Shown piece after piece: positions 43,830 through 50,625 of a stretch of DNA of 50,625 nt. Position 1 is the first letter of the stretch. Each line of letters starts with the position of its first letter. This DNA comes from JBLKSS01 sp047607725 (GTDB lineage Bacteria; Pseudomonadota; Gammaproteobacteria; Enterobacterales; Enterobacteriaceae), in contig NZ_JBLKSS010000008.1 in the NCBI RefSeq assembly GCF_047607725.1, positions 1 to 50,625 on the forward strand, in the 5' to 3' direction. Both the position numbers and the translations under genes were made by a program. The notes under the pieces were generated by a model, which was not told the origin of the DNA, searched no databases, and saw only the letters and a program-made list of their open reading frames with translations.

Positions 43830-45113
43830 ATGAACGGACGTATGGAAAATCTGCCTATCCCTCAAGCCCCGTCGCCACTGGCCGCGTGGCTTTATTATCT
43901 TGAACGTCTGCATGCCAAACCCATCGATCTGGGCCTGGAGCGGGTAAGCCATGTGGCCACCGGCCTGAATTTGCTGCGCCCGGCTTCCTGGGTCATTACC
44001 GTCGGCGGCACCAACGGCAAAGGCACCACCTGCCGGCTGCTGGAAGCCATCTTGCTGGCCAGCGGCATGCGGGTCGGGGTCTATAGCTCACCACATTTGC
44101 TGCGCTACACCGAACGGGTGCGTATCCAGGGCGGCGAATTGCCGGAAGCCGCCCATAGCGAAGCGATGGCGGTTATCGAAGCCGGCCGCGGCTCAACCTC
44201 CCTTAGCTATTTCGAGTTCGGCACGCTCACGGCGCTGCAGCTGTTCCGGCAAGCGTCGCTGGATGTGGTGATCCTCGAGGTCGGGCTGGGGGGACGGCTG
44301 GACGCCACCAATATCGTTGACCCCGACGTCGCCGTGATCACCTCCATCGCACTCGATCATACCGATTGGCTGGGGCCGGATCGCGCCAGTATCGCGCTGG
44401 AAAAAGCCGGCATCTTCCGTCGCGGCAGACCGGCGGTTGTGGGTGAGCCCGATCGGCCGGCGACGCTCGACGCCGCCGCGGCCGATAGCGGCGCGGTCCT
44501 GTACGCCCGCGATCGCGATTGGTGGTGGCACAACGACGGCCAGCACTGGCGCTGGTGGGACGGCTTGCGCGATCTCACGTCGCTGCCGCTGCCTGCCATT
44601 CCCCTGGAAAATGCCGCCACTGCGTTGGCCTCTGTCGGCCGCCTGCCGTTCGCGGTGCCGGAGGCGGCGGTACGCCAAGGATTGCGCGAGGCCGCGCTGC
44701 CGGGACGTTTCCAGTGTATCGGCCAAGCGCCGCTAACGATACTGGACGTGGCGCACAACCCCCACGCCGCCGGCTATCTGGCCCGGCGTCTGGCGGCGCT
44801 GCCCCGCACCGGTAAGGTGCGGGCGGTGGTCGGCATGCTGGCGGATAAAGATATCGCCGGCACGCTCGCGTGTCTGCGCGGGCAGGTGGATGTCTGGTAT
44901 TGCGCCTCCCTTGACGCGCCGCGCGCCGCCAGCGCCGCGCAGCTGGCCGCCCATCTTGACAGAGACGCGCAACGGTTCGAGGATGTGCTAAGCGCCTGGC
45001 ATCAGGCCATAGCGGACGCCGCGCCGGAGGGTTGTGTGCTGGTTTTCGGCTCTTTCCATACCGTGGCACCGGTCATGGCGCTGGCTGAAAGGGAGAATTA
45101 TTGTGGCGAGTAA
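43830..45113 (+). CDS. folC: Bifunctional dihydrofolate synthase/folylpolyglutamate synthase
   Basis: Adds glutamate to dihydropteroate and to folates. The ATP loop TVGGTNGKGTTCRLLEA lies near residues 56-72, and the second signature is VILEVGLGGRLDATNIVD. ALDHTDWLG and the C-terminal DVAHNPHAAGYLARRL are also conserved. Start choice is between 43830 and 43842; both precede the conserved SPLAAWLYYLE. The stop overlaps the dedD start by 11 bases. 427 residues, like E. coli (422). Intact. Confidence 0.96.
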   Translation: MNGRMENLPIPQAPSPLAAWLYYLERLHAKPIDLGLERVSHVATGLNLLRPASWVITVGGTNGKGTTCRLLEAILLASGMRVGVYSSPHLLRYTERVRIQGGELPEAAHSEAMAVIEAGRGSTSLSYFEFGTLTALQLFRQASLDVVILEVGLGGRLDATNIVDPDVAVITSIALDHTDWLGPDRASIALEKAGIFRRGRPAVVGEPDRPATLDAAAADSGAVLYARDRDWWWHNDGQHWRWWDGLRDLTSLPLPAIPLENAATALASVGRLPFAVPEAAVRQGLREAALPGRFQCIGQAPLTILDVAHNPHAAGYLARRLAALPRTGKVRAVVGMLADKDIAGTLACLRGQVDVWYCASLDAPRAASAAQLAAHLDRDAQRFEDVLSAWHQAIADAAPEGCVLVFGSFHTVAPVMALAERENYCGE

Positions 45114-45798
45114 ATTTCAGAACCGCCTGGTGGGGACCATTATTCTTGTCGCCCTTGGCGTCATCATTCTGCCCGCTCTGCTGGACGGTAAAAAGAAACA
45201 CTATCAGGACGAGTTTGCCGCCATTTCGCTGGTGCCGAAGCCCGGCGATAGCAATGAGCTCGATGCGACGCCGTCAGCCAGCCAGCAACTGCCGAGCCAG
45301 CCGCCGGAAGGGGCGGGAGAAGCGGTAGAACAATCCAGCCGGCCGGCCGATAGCGGTCAGCCAGCGGCGCCGTTGCACGACGCCGCCAGCAGTTCCCGCC
45401 AGCCGGAAACCGTGGTGCCGCCGGAGATGAAAACCACGCCGCCCGCGGCGGTCAAGCCTGAGCCCAAACGGGCCGCGCGGCCGGAGAGCAAACCGGTGCC
45501 CAAACCGCAGGCGCCGAAGCACGACAATGGACTGGCCGCCGAGCAGGCGCCGAAGGGGCAGGCGTGGGTGGTGCAGTTGGGCGCGCTGAAAAACACCGAT
45601 AAAGTGTCGGAAATCGTCGCTAAGCTGCGGCGGTCGGGCTATCGCGTTTATACCTCGCCGTCGGCGCCGGTACAGGGGCAGATTACGCGGATATTTGTTG
45701 GCCCGGATGCATCCAAGGAAAAACTGCAATTCGCGCTCGGCGAATTGAATCAATTGAGCGGCCTTAACGGCCAATTGCGACCTTATAGCGTACGCTAA
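45103..45798 (+). CDS. dedD: Cell-division SPOR protein DedD
   Basis: A bitopic division protein that binds denuded septal peptidoglycan through a SPOR domain. GTG 45103 gives VASKFQNRLVGTIILVALGV, matching E. coli MASKFQNRLVGT; the membrane segment is at residues 9-27. A Pro/Ala/Lys-rich periplasmic linker follows, then the SPOR domain from about residue 155 (AWVVQLGALKNTDKVSEIV, then RVYTSPSAPVQGQITRIFVG). Total 231 residues. It is intact while the other SPOR gene in this window, damX, is broken. Confidence 0.95.
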   Translation: MASKFQNRLVGTIILVALGVIILPALLDGKKKHYQDEFAAISLVPKPGDSNELDATPSASQQLPSQPPEGAGEAVEQSSRPADSGQPAAPLHDAASSSRQPETVVPPEMKTTPPAAVKPEPKRAARPESKPVPKPQAPKHDNGLAAEQAPKGQAWVVQLGALKNTDKVSEIVAKLRRSGYRVYTSPSAPVQGQITRIFVGPDASKEKLQFALGELNQLSGLNGQLRPYSVR

Positions 45799-46026
45799 AC
45801 TTTTGCCGTTCCTCTGTGCGGGTGCGGCACAATGCCAAGGGGCCCGACGTGAGGCGGTGCCGTGGCGCGGGTTGTGACCATCACGCTTTGGCGCGGCAGG
45901 ATGCTCAGCCTTCTCCTCGCGGGGCGCTGGGCGGTCGGTCGGTGCGCCGCTTCGCGCTATCTGATTGCGGCGATTGGTTTTTTTTTAATCGCCGTTATTT
46001 ATTTAAACAGGGGGAATAAATCCCCT

Positions 46027-46042
46027 ACGCAAACGTTTTCTT
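46027..46042 (+). promoter_or_regulatory. PurR operator upstream of cvpA-purF
   Basis: ACGCAAACGTTTTCTT matches the PurR consensus ACGCAAACGTTTGCGT in its first 12 positions and is the form found before cvpA-purF in E. coli. It lies about 60 bp before the cvpA start, inside the 302-bp gap after dedD. Purine repression of purF is therefore likely retained, provided purR exists elsewhere. The rest of the gap shows no convincing gene. Confidence 0.85.
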
Positions 46043-46100
46043 TTTCTGTTAGAATTCGCCGCGAACCAGCTGACCGGGCGAATGATCAAGGGATTCATGC

Positions 46101-46685
46101 ATGATCTGGGTTGATTACGTCATTATCGGCATCATTGTTTTTTCCGCTCTGGTGAGTCTGATTCGCGGGTTCGTGCGCGAGGCATTATCTTTAGTGACCT
46201 GGGCCAGTGCATTTTTTGTCGCTAGCCACTACTATAGTTACCTTGCGGTATACTTCACCCGTTTTGAAGAGCAGATGGTGCGCAACGGTATCGCGATTGC
46301 TCTGCTGTTCGTGGCGACCCTGATTGTTGGGGCGATCGTCAATTACGTAATTAGTTCGCTGGTGGAGCGGACCGATTTATCCGGCACCGACCGGGTGCTT
46401 GGCGTCTGTTTCGGCGCGCTGCGGGGCATTTTGATCGTGTCGGCGGCGCTGTTCTTTCTTGACACCTTCACCGGTTTCTCCCACAGCCAGGACTGGCAGC
46501 AGTCCCAGCTGATACCGCAATTCAGCGGTATCATCAGATGGTTTTTTGACTATCTGCAAAGCACGTCGAGTTCTTACCGAGGCAGTAGTTGTCCCGGTAA
46601 CGCTGATGAGGAAATGACAACATGTGCGGTATTGTCGGAATCGCCGGTTTTATGCCGGTCAACCAGTCTATCTATGATGCATTAA
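46101..46685 (+). CDS. cvpA: Colicin V production protein CvpA, C-terminus frameshifted
   Basis: A four-helix inner-membrane protein linked to envelope and bile-salt resistance. Residues 1-152 are normal (MIWVDYVIIGIIVFSALVSL, then GFVREALSLVTWASAFFVA, then SGTDRVLGVCFGALRG, then SQLIPQFSGIIRWFFDYLQS). The native end would be FLPRQ with TAG at 46586-46588, but a missing base near 46573 shifts the frame. The protein then runs 30-odd more residues to 46685, overlapping the first 21 codons of purF. All membrane helices are kept, so function may survive. The overlap could affect purF translation. Confidence 0.9.
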   Translation: MIWVDYVIIGIIVFSALVSLIRGFVREALSLVTWASAFFVASHYYSYLAVYFTRFEEQMVRNGIAIALLFVATLIVGAIVNYVISSLVERTDLSGTDRVLGVCFGALRGILIVSAALFFLDTFTGFSHSQDWQQSQLIPQFSGIIRWFFDYLQSTSSSYRGSSCPGNADEEMTTCAVLSESPVLCRSTSLSMMH

Positions 46686-48139
46686 CGGTGTTGCAGCACC
46701 GTGGGCAGGATGCGGCAGGCATCGTTACCATTGATGCATTAAATTGCTTTCGCCTGCGTAAAGCCAATGGACTGGTTAAGGATGTTTTCGAGGCCCGGCA
46801 TATGCAACGCTTGCAGGGCAATATGGGCGTGGGCCATGTCCGCTACCCGACCGCCGGCAGCTCCAGCGCCTCCGAGGCGCAGCCGTTCTACGTCAACTCC
46901 CCGTTCGGCATCACCCTGGCGCACAACGGTAACCTGACCAACGCCCCCGAATTGCGTAAAAAGCTGTTTGAAAATGGTCGGCGCCATGTCAATACCACCT
47001 CCGACTCGGAAATCCTGCTTAACATCTTCGCCGCGGAGCTGGATCGTTTCCCGGATTACCCGCTGGAGGCGGACAACATTTTCGCGGCGGTGGCGGCGAC
47101 CCATCAGCAAATCCGCGGTGCCTACGCCTGCGTCGGCATGATAATCGGCCACGGCCTGTTTGCTTTTCGCGATCCCAACGGCATCCGCCCTCTGGTTATC
47201 GGCAAACGCACGCTGGCGGACGGGCGCAATGAGTATATCGTGGCCTCCGAAAGCGTGGCGCTGGATACGCTAGGATTCGATTTCCTGCGCGACATCGCGC
47301 CGGGCGAGGCGGTGTACGTCACGGAAAAAAGGCAGCTGTTTACCCGGCAGTGCGTCGAGAACCCCCGGCATCATCCGTGCCTGTTCGAGTATGTCTATTT
47401 CGCCCGGCCGGATTCGTTCATCGATAAAATTTCGGTCTACAGTGCCCGCGTGCGCATGGGCCAGATGCTGGGCAAGAAAATCGCCCGCGAGTGGGAAGAT
47501 CTCGATATCGATGTGGTGATCTCGATTCCGGAAACCTCCTGCGATATCGCGCTGGAGATAGCCCGCATCCTCAACAAACCCTATCGTCAGGGTTTTGTGA
47601 AAAACCGTTACGTCGGCCGCACCTTTATCATGCCCGGTCAGCAAGTCCGCCGGCAGTCGGTACGTCGTAAGCTCAACGCCAACCGCGCCGAATTCCGCGA
47701 CAAAAATGTGCTGTTGGTGGACGACTCCATCGTGCGCGGTACGACCTCGGAGCAAATCGTTGAAATGGCGCGCGAGGCGGGCGCCCGCCACGTTTACCTG
47801 GCCTCCGCCGCGCCGGAAATCCGCTTCCCGAACGTGTACGGCATCGATATGCCCAGCGCGTCCGGGCTGATTGCCCACGGTCGTGAGGTGGACGAAATCC
47901 GGCAGCTTATCGGCGCTGATGCACTGATATTCCAGGATTTGGCCGATTTGGAACGGGCGGTGCGGGAAGATAATCCCGACGTGGAGCAATTTGAATCCTC
48001 GGTATTTAACGGTATCTACGTCACGCGTGACGTGGATCAGCGCTATCTCGATTATCTGGAGTCGCTGCGCAACGATGATTCCAAAGCGCTGCGCGCCCAG
48101 ACTGAGGTCGAAAACCTGGAAATACATAACGAAGGTTGA
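46622..48139 (+). CDS. purF: Amidophosphoribosyltransferase
   Basis: Catalyses the first committed step of purine synthesis, PRPP plus glutamine to phosphoribosylamine. The N-terminal nucleophile Cys2 follows the start Met (MCGIVGIAGFMPVNQ). The glutaminase block GVGHVRYPTAGSSSASEAQP and the PRPP motif VLLVDDSIVRGTTSEQIVE are present. The 505-residue length equals E. coli. It is downstream of, and now partly overlapped by, cvpA. Intact. Confidence 0.97.
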   Translation: MCGIVGIAGFMPVNQSIYDALTVLQHRGQDAAGIVTIDALNCFRLRKANGLVKDVFEARHMQRLQGNMGVGHVRYPTAGSSSASEAQPFYVNSPFGITLAHNGNLTNAPELRKKLFENGRRHVNTTSDSEILLNIFAAELDRFPDYPLEADNIFAAVAATHQQIRGAYACVGMIIGHGLFAFRDPNGIRPLVIGKRTLADGRNEYIVASESVALDTLGFDFLRDIAPGEAVYVTEKRQLFTRQCVENPRHHPCLFEYVYFARPDSFIDKISVYSARVRMGQMLGKKIAREWEDLDIDVVISIPETSCDIALEIARILNKPYRQGFVKNRYVGRTFIMPGQQVRRQSVRRKLNANRAEFRDKNVLLVDDSIVRGTTSEQIVEMAREAGARHVYLASAAPEIRFPNVYGIDMPSASGLIAHGREVDEIRQLIGADALIFQDLADLERAVREDNPDVEQFESSVFNGIYVTRDVDQRYLDYLESLRNDDSKALRAQTEVENLEIHNEG

Positions 48140-48147
48140 TCGGTACC

Positions 48148-48183
48148 GCGCGGGTACAGTAGGCTGTGCCGCTGTACCCGCGC
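48148..48183 (+). repeat. 12-bp perfect stem-loop after purF
   Basis: GCGCGGGTACAG and CTGTACCCGCGC flank a 12-base loop, starting 9 bp after the purF stop. With no T-run it may stabilise the 3' end of the cvpA-purF mRNA or act with the terminator just downstream. Confidence 0.7.
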
Positions 48184-48205
48184 TTTATGGTAACTGGTCA
48201 TCTCT

Positions 48206-48236
48206 ACCCGGGCGGTCAAACGCGCCGGGTTTTTTT
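48206..48236 (+). terminator. Rho-independent terminator after purF
   Basis: ACCCGGGCG-GTCAAA-CGCGCCGGGT forms a G/C stem with one bulged base, followed directly by seven T. It separates purF from ubiX. Confidence 0.75.
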
Positions 48237-48266
48237 ATCGTCTTTCCTACTGGCGGGAGTTGAGGT

Positions 48267-48836
48267 ATGAAACGTCTGATTGTCGGTATCAGCGGCGCCA
48301 GCGGCGCCGTGTATGGCGTCCGCCTGCTACAGGTGCTGAGCACGCTGCCGGAGATTGAAACCCATCTGGTCATGAGCCCGGCCGCGCGGCAAACCCTGGC
48401 GCTGGAGACGACGTATAGCCTGCGCGAAGTGCAGGCGCTGGCGGATGTGGTGCATGATTCCCGCGACATTGCCGCCAGCATCAGCTCTGGTTCATTCCAG
48501 ACCCTCGGGATGGTTATCCTGCCCTGTTCGATGAAAACCCTCTCCGGTATCGTCAATAGCTACAGCGATGGGCTGCTGACGCGCGCGGCGGATGTGGTGC
48601 TAAAGGAGCGGCGCCGGTTGGTGCTCGGGGTGCGTGAAACGCCGTTGCATCTGGGCCACCTGCGCCTGATGACCCTGGTGGCCGAGCTCGGCGCGGTCAT
48701 CATGCCCCCGGTTCCGGCCTTTTATCACCGGCCCGCCCAGGTCAGCGACATCATAGACCAAACGGTCAACCGCACGCTGGATCAATTCGATCTGGTACTG
48801 CCGCAAGATCTGTTTCAGCGTTGGCAGGGCGACTGA
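48267..48836 (+). CDS. ubiX: Flavin prenyltransferase UbiX
   Basis: Makes prenylated FMN, the cofactor of the ubiquinone decarboxylase UbiD. The 189 residues equal E. coli UbiX. The FMN loop GISGASGAVYGVRLLQVL opens the chain, and the conserved NSYSDGLLTRAADVVLKERR and LGVRETPLHLGHLRLM form the active site. A GGAG site (48256-48259) precedes the ATG. hisJ follows after 222 bp. Intact. Confidence 0.96.
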   Translation: MKRLIVGISGASGAVYGVRLLQVLSTLPEIETHLVMSPAARQTLALETTYSLREVQALADVVHDSRDIAASISSGSFQTLGMVILPCSMKTLSGIVNSYSDGLLTRAADVVLKERRRLVLGVRETPLHLGHLRLMTLVAELGAVIMPPVPAFYHRPAQVSDIIDQTVNRTLDQFDLVLPQDLFQRWQGD

Positions 48837-49033
48837 CGCCAGCGGCCAGGCATATACCCAATTTAGCAATAATTCGTATAATAATTGTTAATTAAAATAA
48901 CATTTATTAAATAATGAATATGCTGGGTAAATGGATGGTGCAGCGCCGCCGCGTTCAGCGCGTACGCGGCGCGACACATGGCATGAAATGTGCAATGGTT
49001 CCGGCGGAAAAGGACACACGCTATGCCGGGCAA

Positions 49034-49047
49034 TGAATAATTATACT
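49034..49047 (+). promoter_or_regulatory. Possible ArgR half-site/box upstream of hisJ
   Basis: TGAATAATTATACT agrees with the ArgR box TGAATAATTATTCA at most positions, and a second A/T-rich copy-like stretch lies near 48868-48893. The argT/hisJ region of E. coli is under ArgR control. Only similarity supports this. Confidence 0.3.
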
Positions 49048-49058
49048 GAGGGTCATTT

Positions 49059-49811
49059 ATGAAAAAGCTGGTAAAAGTTCTTCCTTTGGTGGCGGCGCTG
49101 GCTTACGCGGGCAGCGCGTTTGCCGCAGTACCCAAAAACATCAAAATTGGCACCGATCCGACCTATGCCCCTTTTGAATCGAAAAACGCCAGCGGCGAGC
49201 TGGTCGGTTTCGACATCGATTTGGCCAAAGATCTGTGTAAACGTATTGAGGCCAAGTATACCTTCGTCGAAAGCGATTTCGATGCGCTGATCCCGTCGCT
49301 GAATGCGAAAAAAATCGACGCAATTATCTCCTCGTTGTCGATCACCGAAAAACGCCAGCAGGAAATCGACTTTACCGATAAGCTTTACGCCGCCAACGCG
49401 CGCCTGATCGCCAAAGCCGGCAGCCCGATTACCCCGCCGCTGGACTCCCTGCACGGCAAACGCGTGGGCGTATTGCAGGGGGCGACCCAGGAAGCCTACG
49501 CCAATGCGATGTGGCAGCCGAAGGGAGTGGATGTGGTCGCCTATCAAAACCAGGATCTCATCTATGCCGATTTGACCTCCGGCCGTATCGATGCGGCATT
49601 TCAAGACGAAGTCGCCGGCTGCGAAGGCTTCCTGAAACAGTCCGCGGGCAAAGGCTATAGTTTCGCCGGTCCAGCGGTGAAAGACGACAAATTCTTCGGC
49701 GTCGGTACCGGCATGGGATTGCGTAAAGACGAAACCGATTTGAAAGACGCGCTGAATAAAGCCTTCACCGAGATGCGTAAGGATGGGACTTACGAGAAAT
49801 ACGCGAAATAA
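49059..49811 (+). CDS. hisJ: Histidine/basic amino-acid periplasmic binding protein, last residues lost
   Basis: Periplasmic receptor of the HisJQMP ABC transporter. The signal peptide is residues 1-22 (ending GSAFAA), followed by KIGTDPTYAPFESKNASGEL and the ligand-site blocks SSLSITEKRQQEIDF and GVLQGATQEAYANA. After YEKYAK comes TAA (49809-49811). The next nine codons still read YFDFDVYGG with a second TAA at 49839-49841, the normal HisJ end. A single K-to-stop change thus shortens the protein by ten residues. Closer to HisJ than ArgT because it lies directly before hisQ. The binding lobe is complete, but the partner permease gene is broken. Confidence 0.88.
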   Translation: MKKLVKVLPLVAALAYAGSAFAAVPKNIKIGTDPTYAPFESKNASGELVGFDIDLAKDLCKRIEAKYTFVESDFDALIPSLNAKKIDAIISSLSITEKRQQEIDFTDKLYAANARLIAKAGSPITPPLDSLHGKRVGVLQGATQEAYANAMWQPKGVDVVAYQNQDLIYADLTSGRIDAAFQDEVAGCEGFLKQSAGKGYSFAGPAVKDDKFFGVGTGMGLRKDETDLKDALNKAFTEMRKDGTYEKYAK

Positions 49812-49916
49812 TATTTTGATTTTGACGTCTACGGTGGTTAATCCTGTCATAGAGCAACGGCCCGTGGTGTCACGGGCCACGCCGGTATTTCTCCTCCGCC
49901 AGGACAGATATGATCG

Positions 49917-50467
49917 ATGCTTTTTGGTTATTCGCAATTAATTATCAACGGCGCGCTGGTGACGCTTGAGCTGGCGCTCAGCTCCGTTTTACTGTCGGTG
50001 GTCATCGGTCTTATCGGCGCCGGCGCCAAACTTTCCCGCAGCAGCGTGTTGGCGTGCTGCTTTGAAGGCTATACCACTCTGATTCGCGGCGTGCCCGACC
50101 TGGTGCTCATGCTGCTGATTTTTTACGGTTTGCAAATCGCCCTGAACAGCCTGACGGAAGCCGTCGGTCTGGATCAGATCTATATCGCCCCGATGAGCGC
50201 AGGCATTATCACGCTGGGTTTTATCTACGGGGCCTATTTCACGGAAACCTTCCGCGGGGCGTTTTTGGCGGTGCCGCGCGGTTAAATCGAAGCGGCCACC
50301 GCGTTTGGTTTCAGCGGCGCGCAGACCTTCAGACGCATTCTGTTTCCCGCCATGATGCGCTTCGCGCTGCCCGGTATCGGCAATAATTGGCAGGTTATTT
50401 TAAAGGCCACCGCCTTGGTATCGCTGCTGGGGTTGAATGACGTCGTGTAGGCCACCCAACTGGCGGG
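49917..50467 (+). pseudogene. hisQ: hisQ (permease of the histidine ABC transporter), broken and cut by IS66
   Basis: HisQ is one of two membrane subunits of the HisJQMP importer. The reading is MLFGYSQLIINGALVTLELA and continues normally to FRGAFLAVPRG, then TAA at 50283-50285, then the permease EAA loop IEAATAFGFSGAQTFRRILF. A TAG at 50448-50450 follows VVSLLGLNDVV-type sequence. The remaining third of the gene is replaced at 50468 by an IS66-type left end. hisM and hisP are not in the window. Confidence 0.92.
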
Positions 50468-50625
50468 GTAAGCGTACGCCCAGTGCCGTCTGTTAATTCC
50501 CCATCAAGTTATTGAAGATGATGTCCATTATTTTTTTAATGGGCGCAATTCATGAAACAAACCCCACCAAAACCCTCAAGACGTCGGCCCAATTTCCCGC
50601 TGGACTTTAAAATTAAGCTGGTTGA
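50468..50625 (+). mobile_element. Left end of an IS66-family element, running out of the window
   Basis: It begins GTAAGCGTACGCCCAGTGCC, which matches the reverse complement of the right end at 24813-24834 with one mismatch over 22 bases. A short frame starting at ATG 50551 reads MKQTPPKPSRRRPNFPLDFK and reaches KLVE at the window edge, like the start of an IS66 TnpA-type protein (RRRxFSxEFKxxLV). The element is inserted in hisQ. Whether it is complete cannot be seen. Confidence 0.8.

Noticed and set aside
45862..46104. 80-codon ORF with a hydrophobic segment upstream of cvpA
   Set aside because: It overlaps the PurR operator and promoter region of cvpA-purF, has no similarity I recognise, and its length is expected by chance in G+C-rich DNA.

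Overview
The window is a piece of a gammaproteobacterial chromosome whose gene order and protein sequences are those of Enterobacterales, with about one gene in three visibly damaged. High G+C, conserved E. coli-type synteny, abundant young frameshift and nonsense lesions and insertion-sequence fragments fit a recently host-restricted symbiont of the Sodalis type (inference from gene content; no search could be run). There are no rRNA or tRNA genes and no CRISPR array.

Layout. 1-173: end of an IS21-like element; 280-459: a relic that looks like a PhzF-family protein. 567-6608 (+): aroK, aroB, damX (pseudogene), dam, rpe, gph, trpS. 6781-8061 (+): codA. 8074-8565 (-): 3' fragment of a MocR-type regulator, cut by a 340-bp element with 49-bp inverted ends (8566-8905). 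8903-12420: a small prophage remnant with short phage ORFs, an SNF2-like helicase, an excisionase-like HTH protein and a tyrosine integrase. 12629-24358: yfhL(+), acpS, pdxJ, recO, era, rnc, lepB, lepA (-), rseC, rseB, rseA, rpoE (-), then a broken nadB (+). 24562-27045: IS66-family 3' end fused to decayed gtrB/gtrC-like O-antigen-modification genes. 27174-30814: smrB (-, damaged), prmB, aroC, mepA (pseudogene). 30886-35970: yfcA and epmC (pseudogenes), yfcL, mnmC (-, pseudogene), fabB. 36151-48836: yfcJ and flk (pseudogenes), pdxB, usg, truA, dedA, accD, folC, dedD, cvpA, purF, ubiX. 49059-50625: hisJ with a late stop, hisQ pseudogene, and the left end of an IS66-family element sharing its terminal repeat with the copy at 24.8 kb.

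What is kept and lost. Intact genes cover aromatic amino-acid synthesis (aroK, aroB, aroC), pyridoxal phosphate synthesis (pdxB, pdxJ), fatty-acid synthesis (fabB, accD, acpS), folate, purine and ubiquinone steps, translation and protein export (trpS, lepA, lepB, rnc, truA, prmB) and the sigma-E envelope-stress module. Lost or damaged genes cover NAD synthesis from aspartate (nadB), histidine/basic amino-acid uptake (hisJ tail, hisQ), wobble-U tRNA modification (mnmC), EF-P hydroxylation (epmC), cell-wall and division accessories (mepA, damX), flagellar regulation (flk), ribosome rescue (smrB), transporters (yfcA, yfcJ) and O-antigen decoration. Even retained genes carry end damage: Era loses its C-terminal tail and CvpA runs frameshifted into purF. 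Several lesions sit in or beside homopolymer runs. I found no convincing new multi-gene system; the points of most interest are the damage to core genes, the 49-bp inverted-repeat element, the altered helicase and Gph active-site motifs, and the paired IS66 ends.
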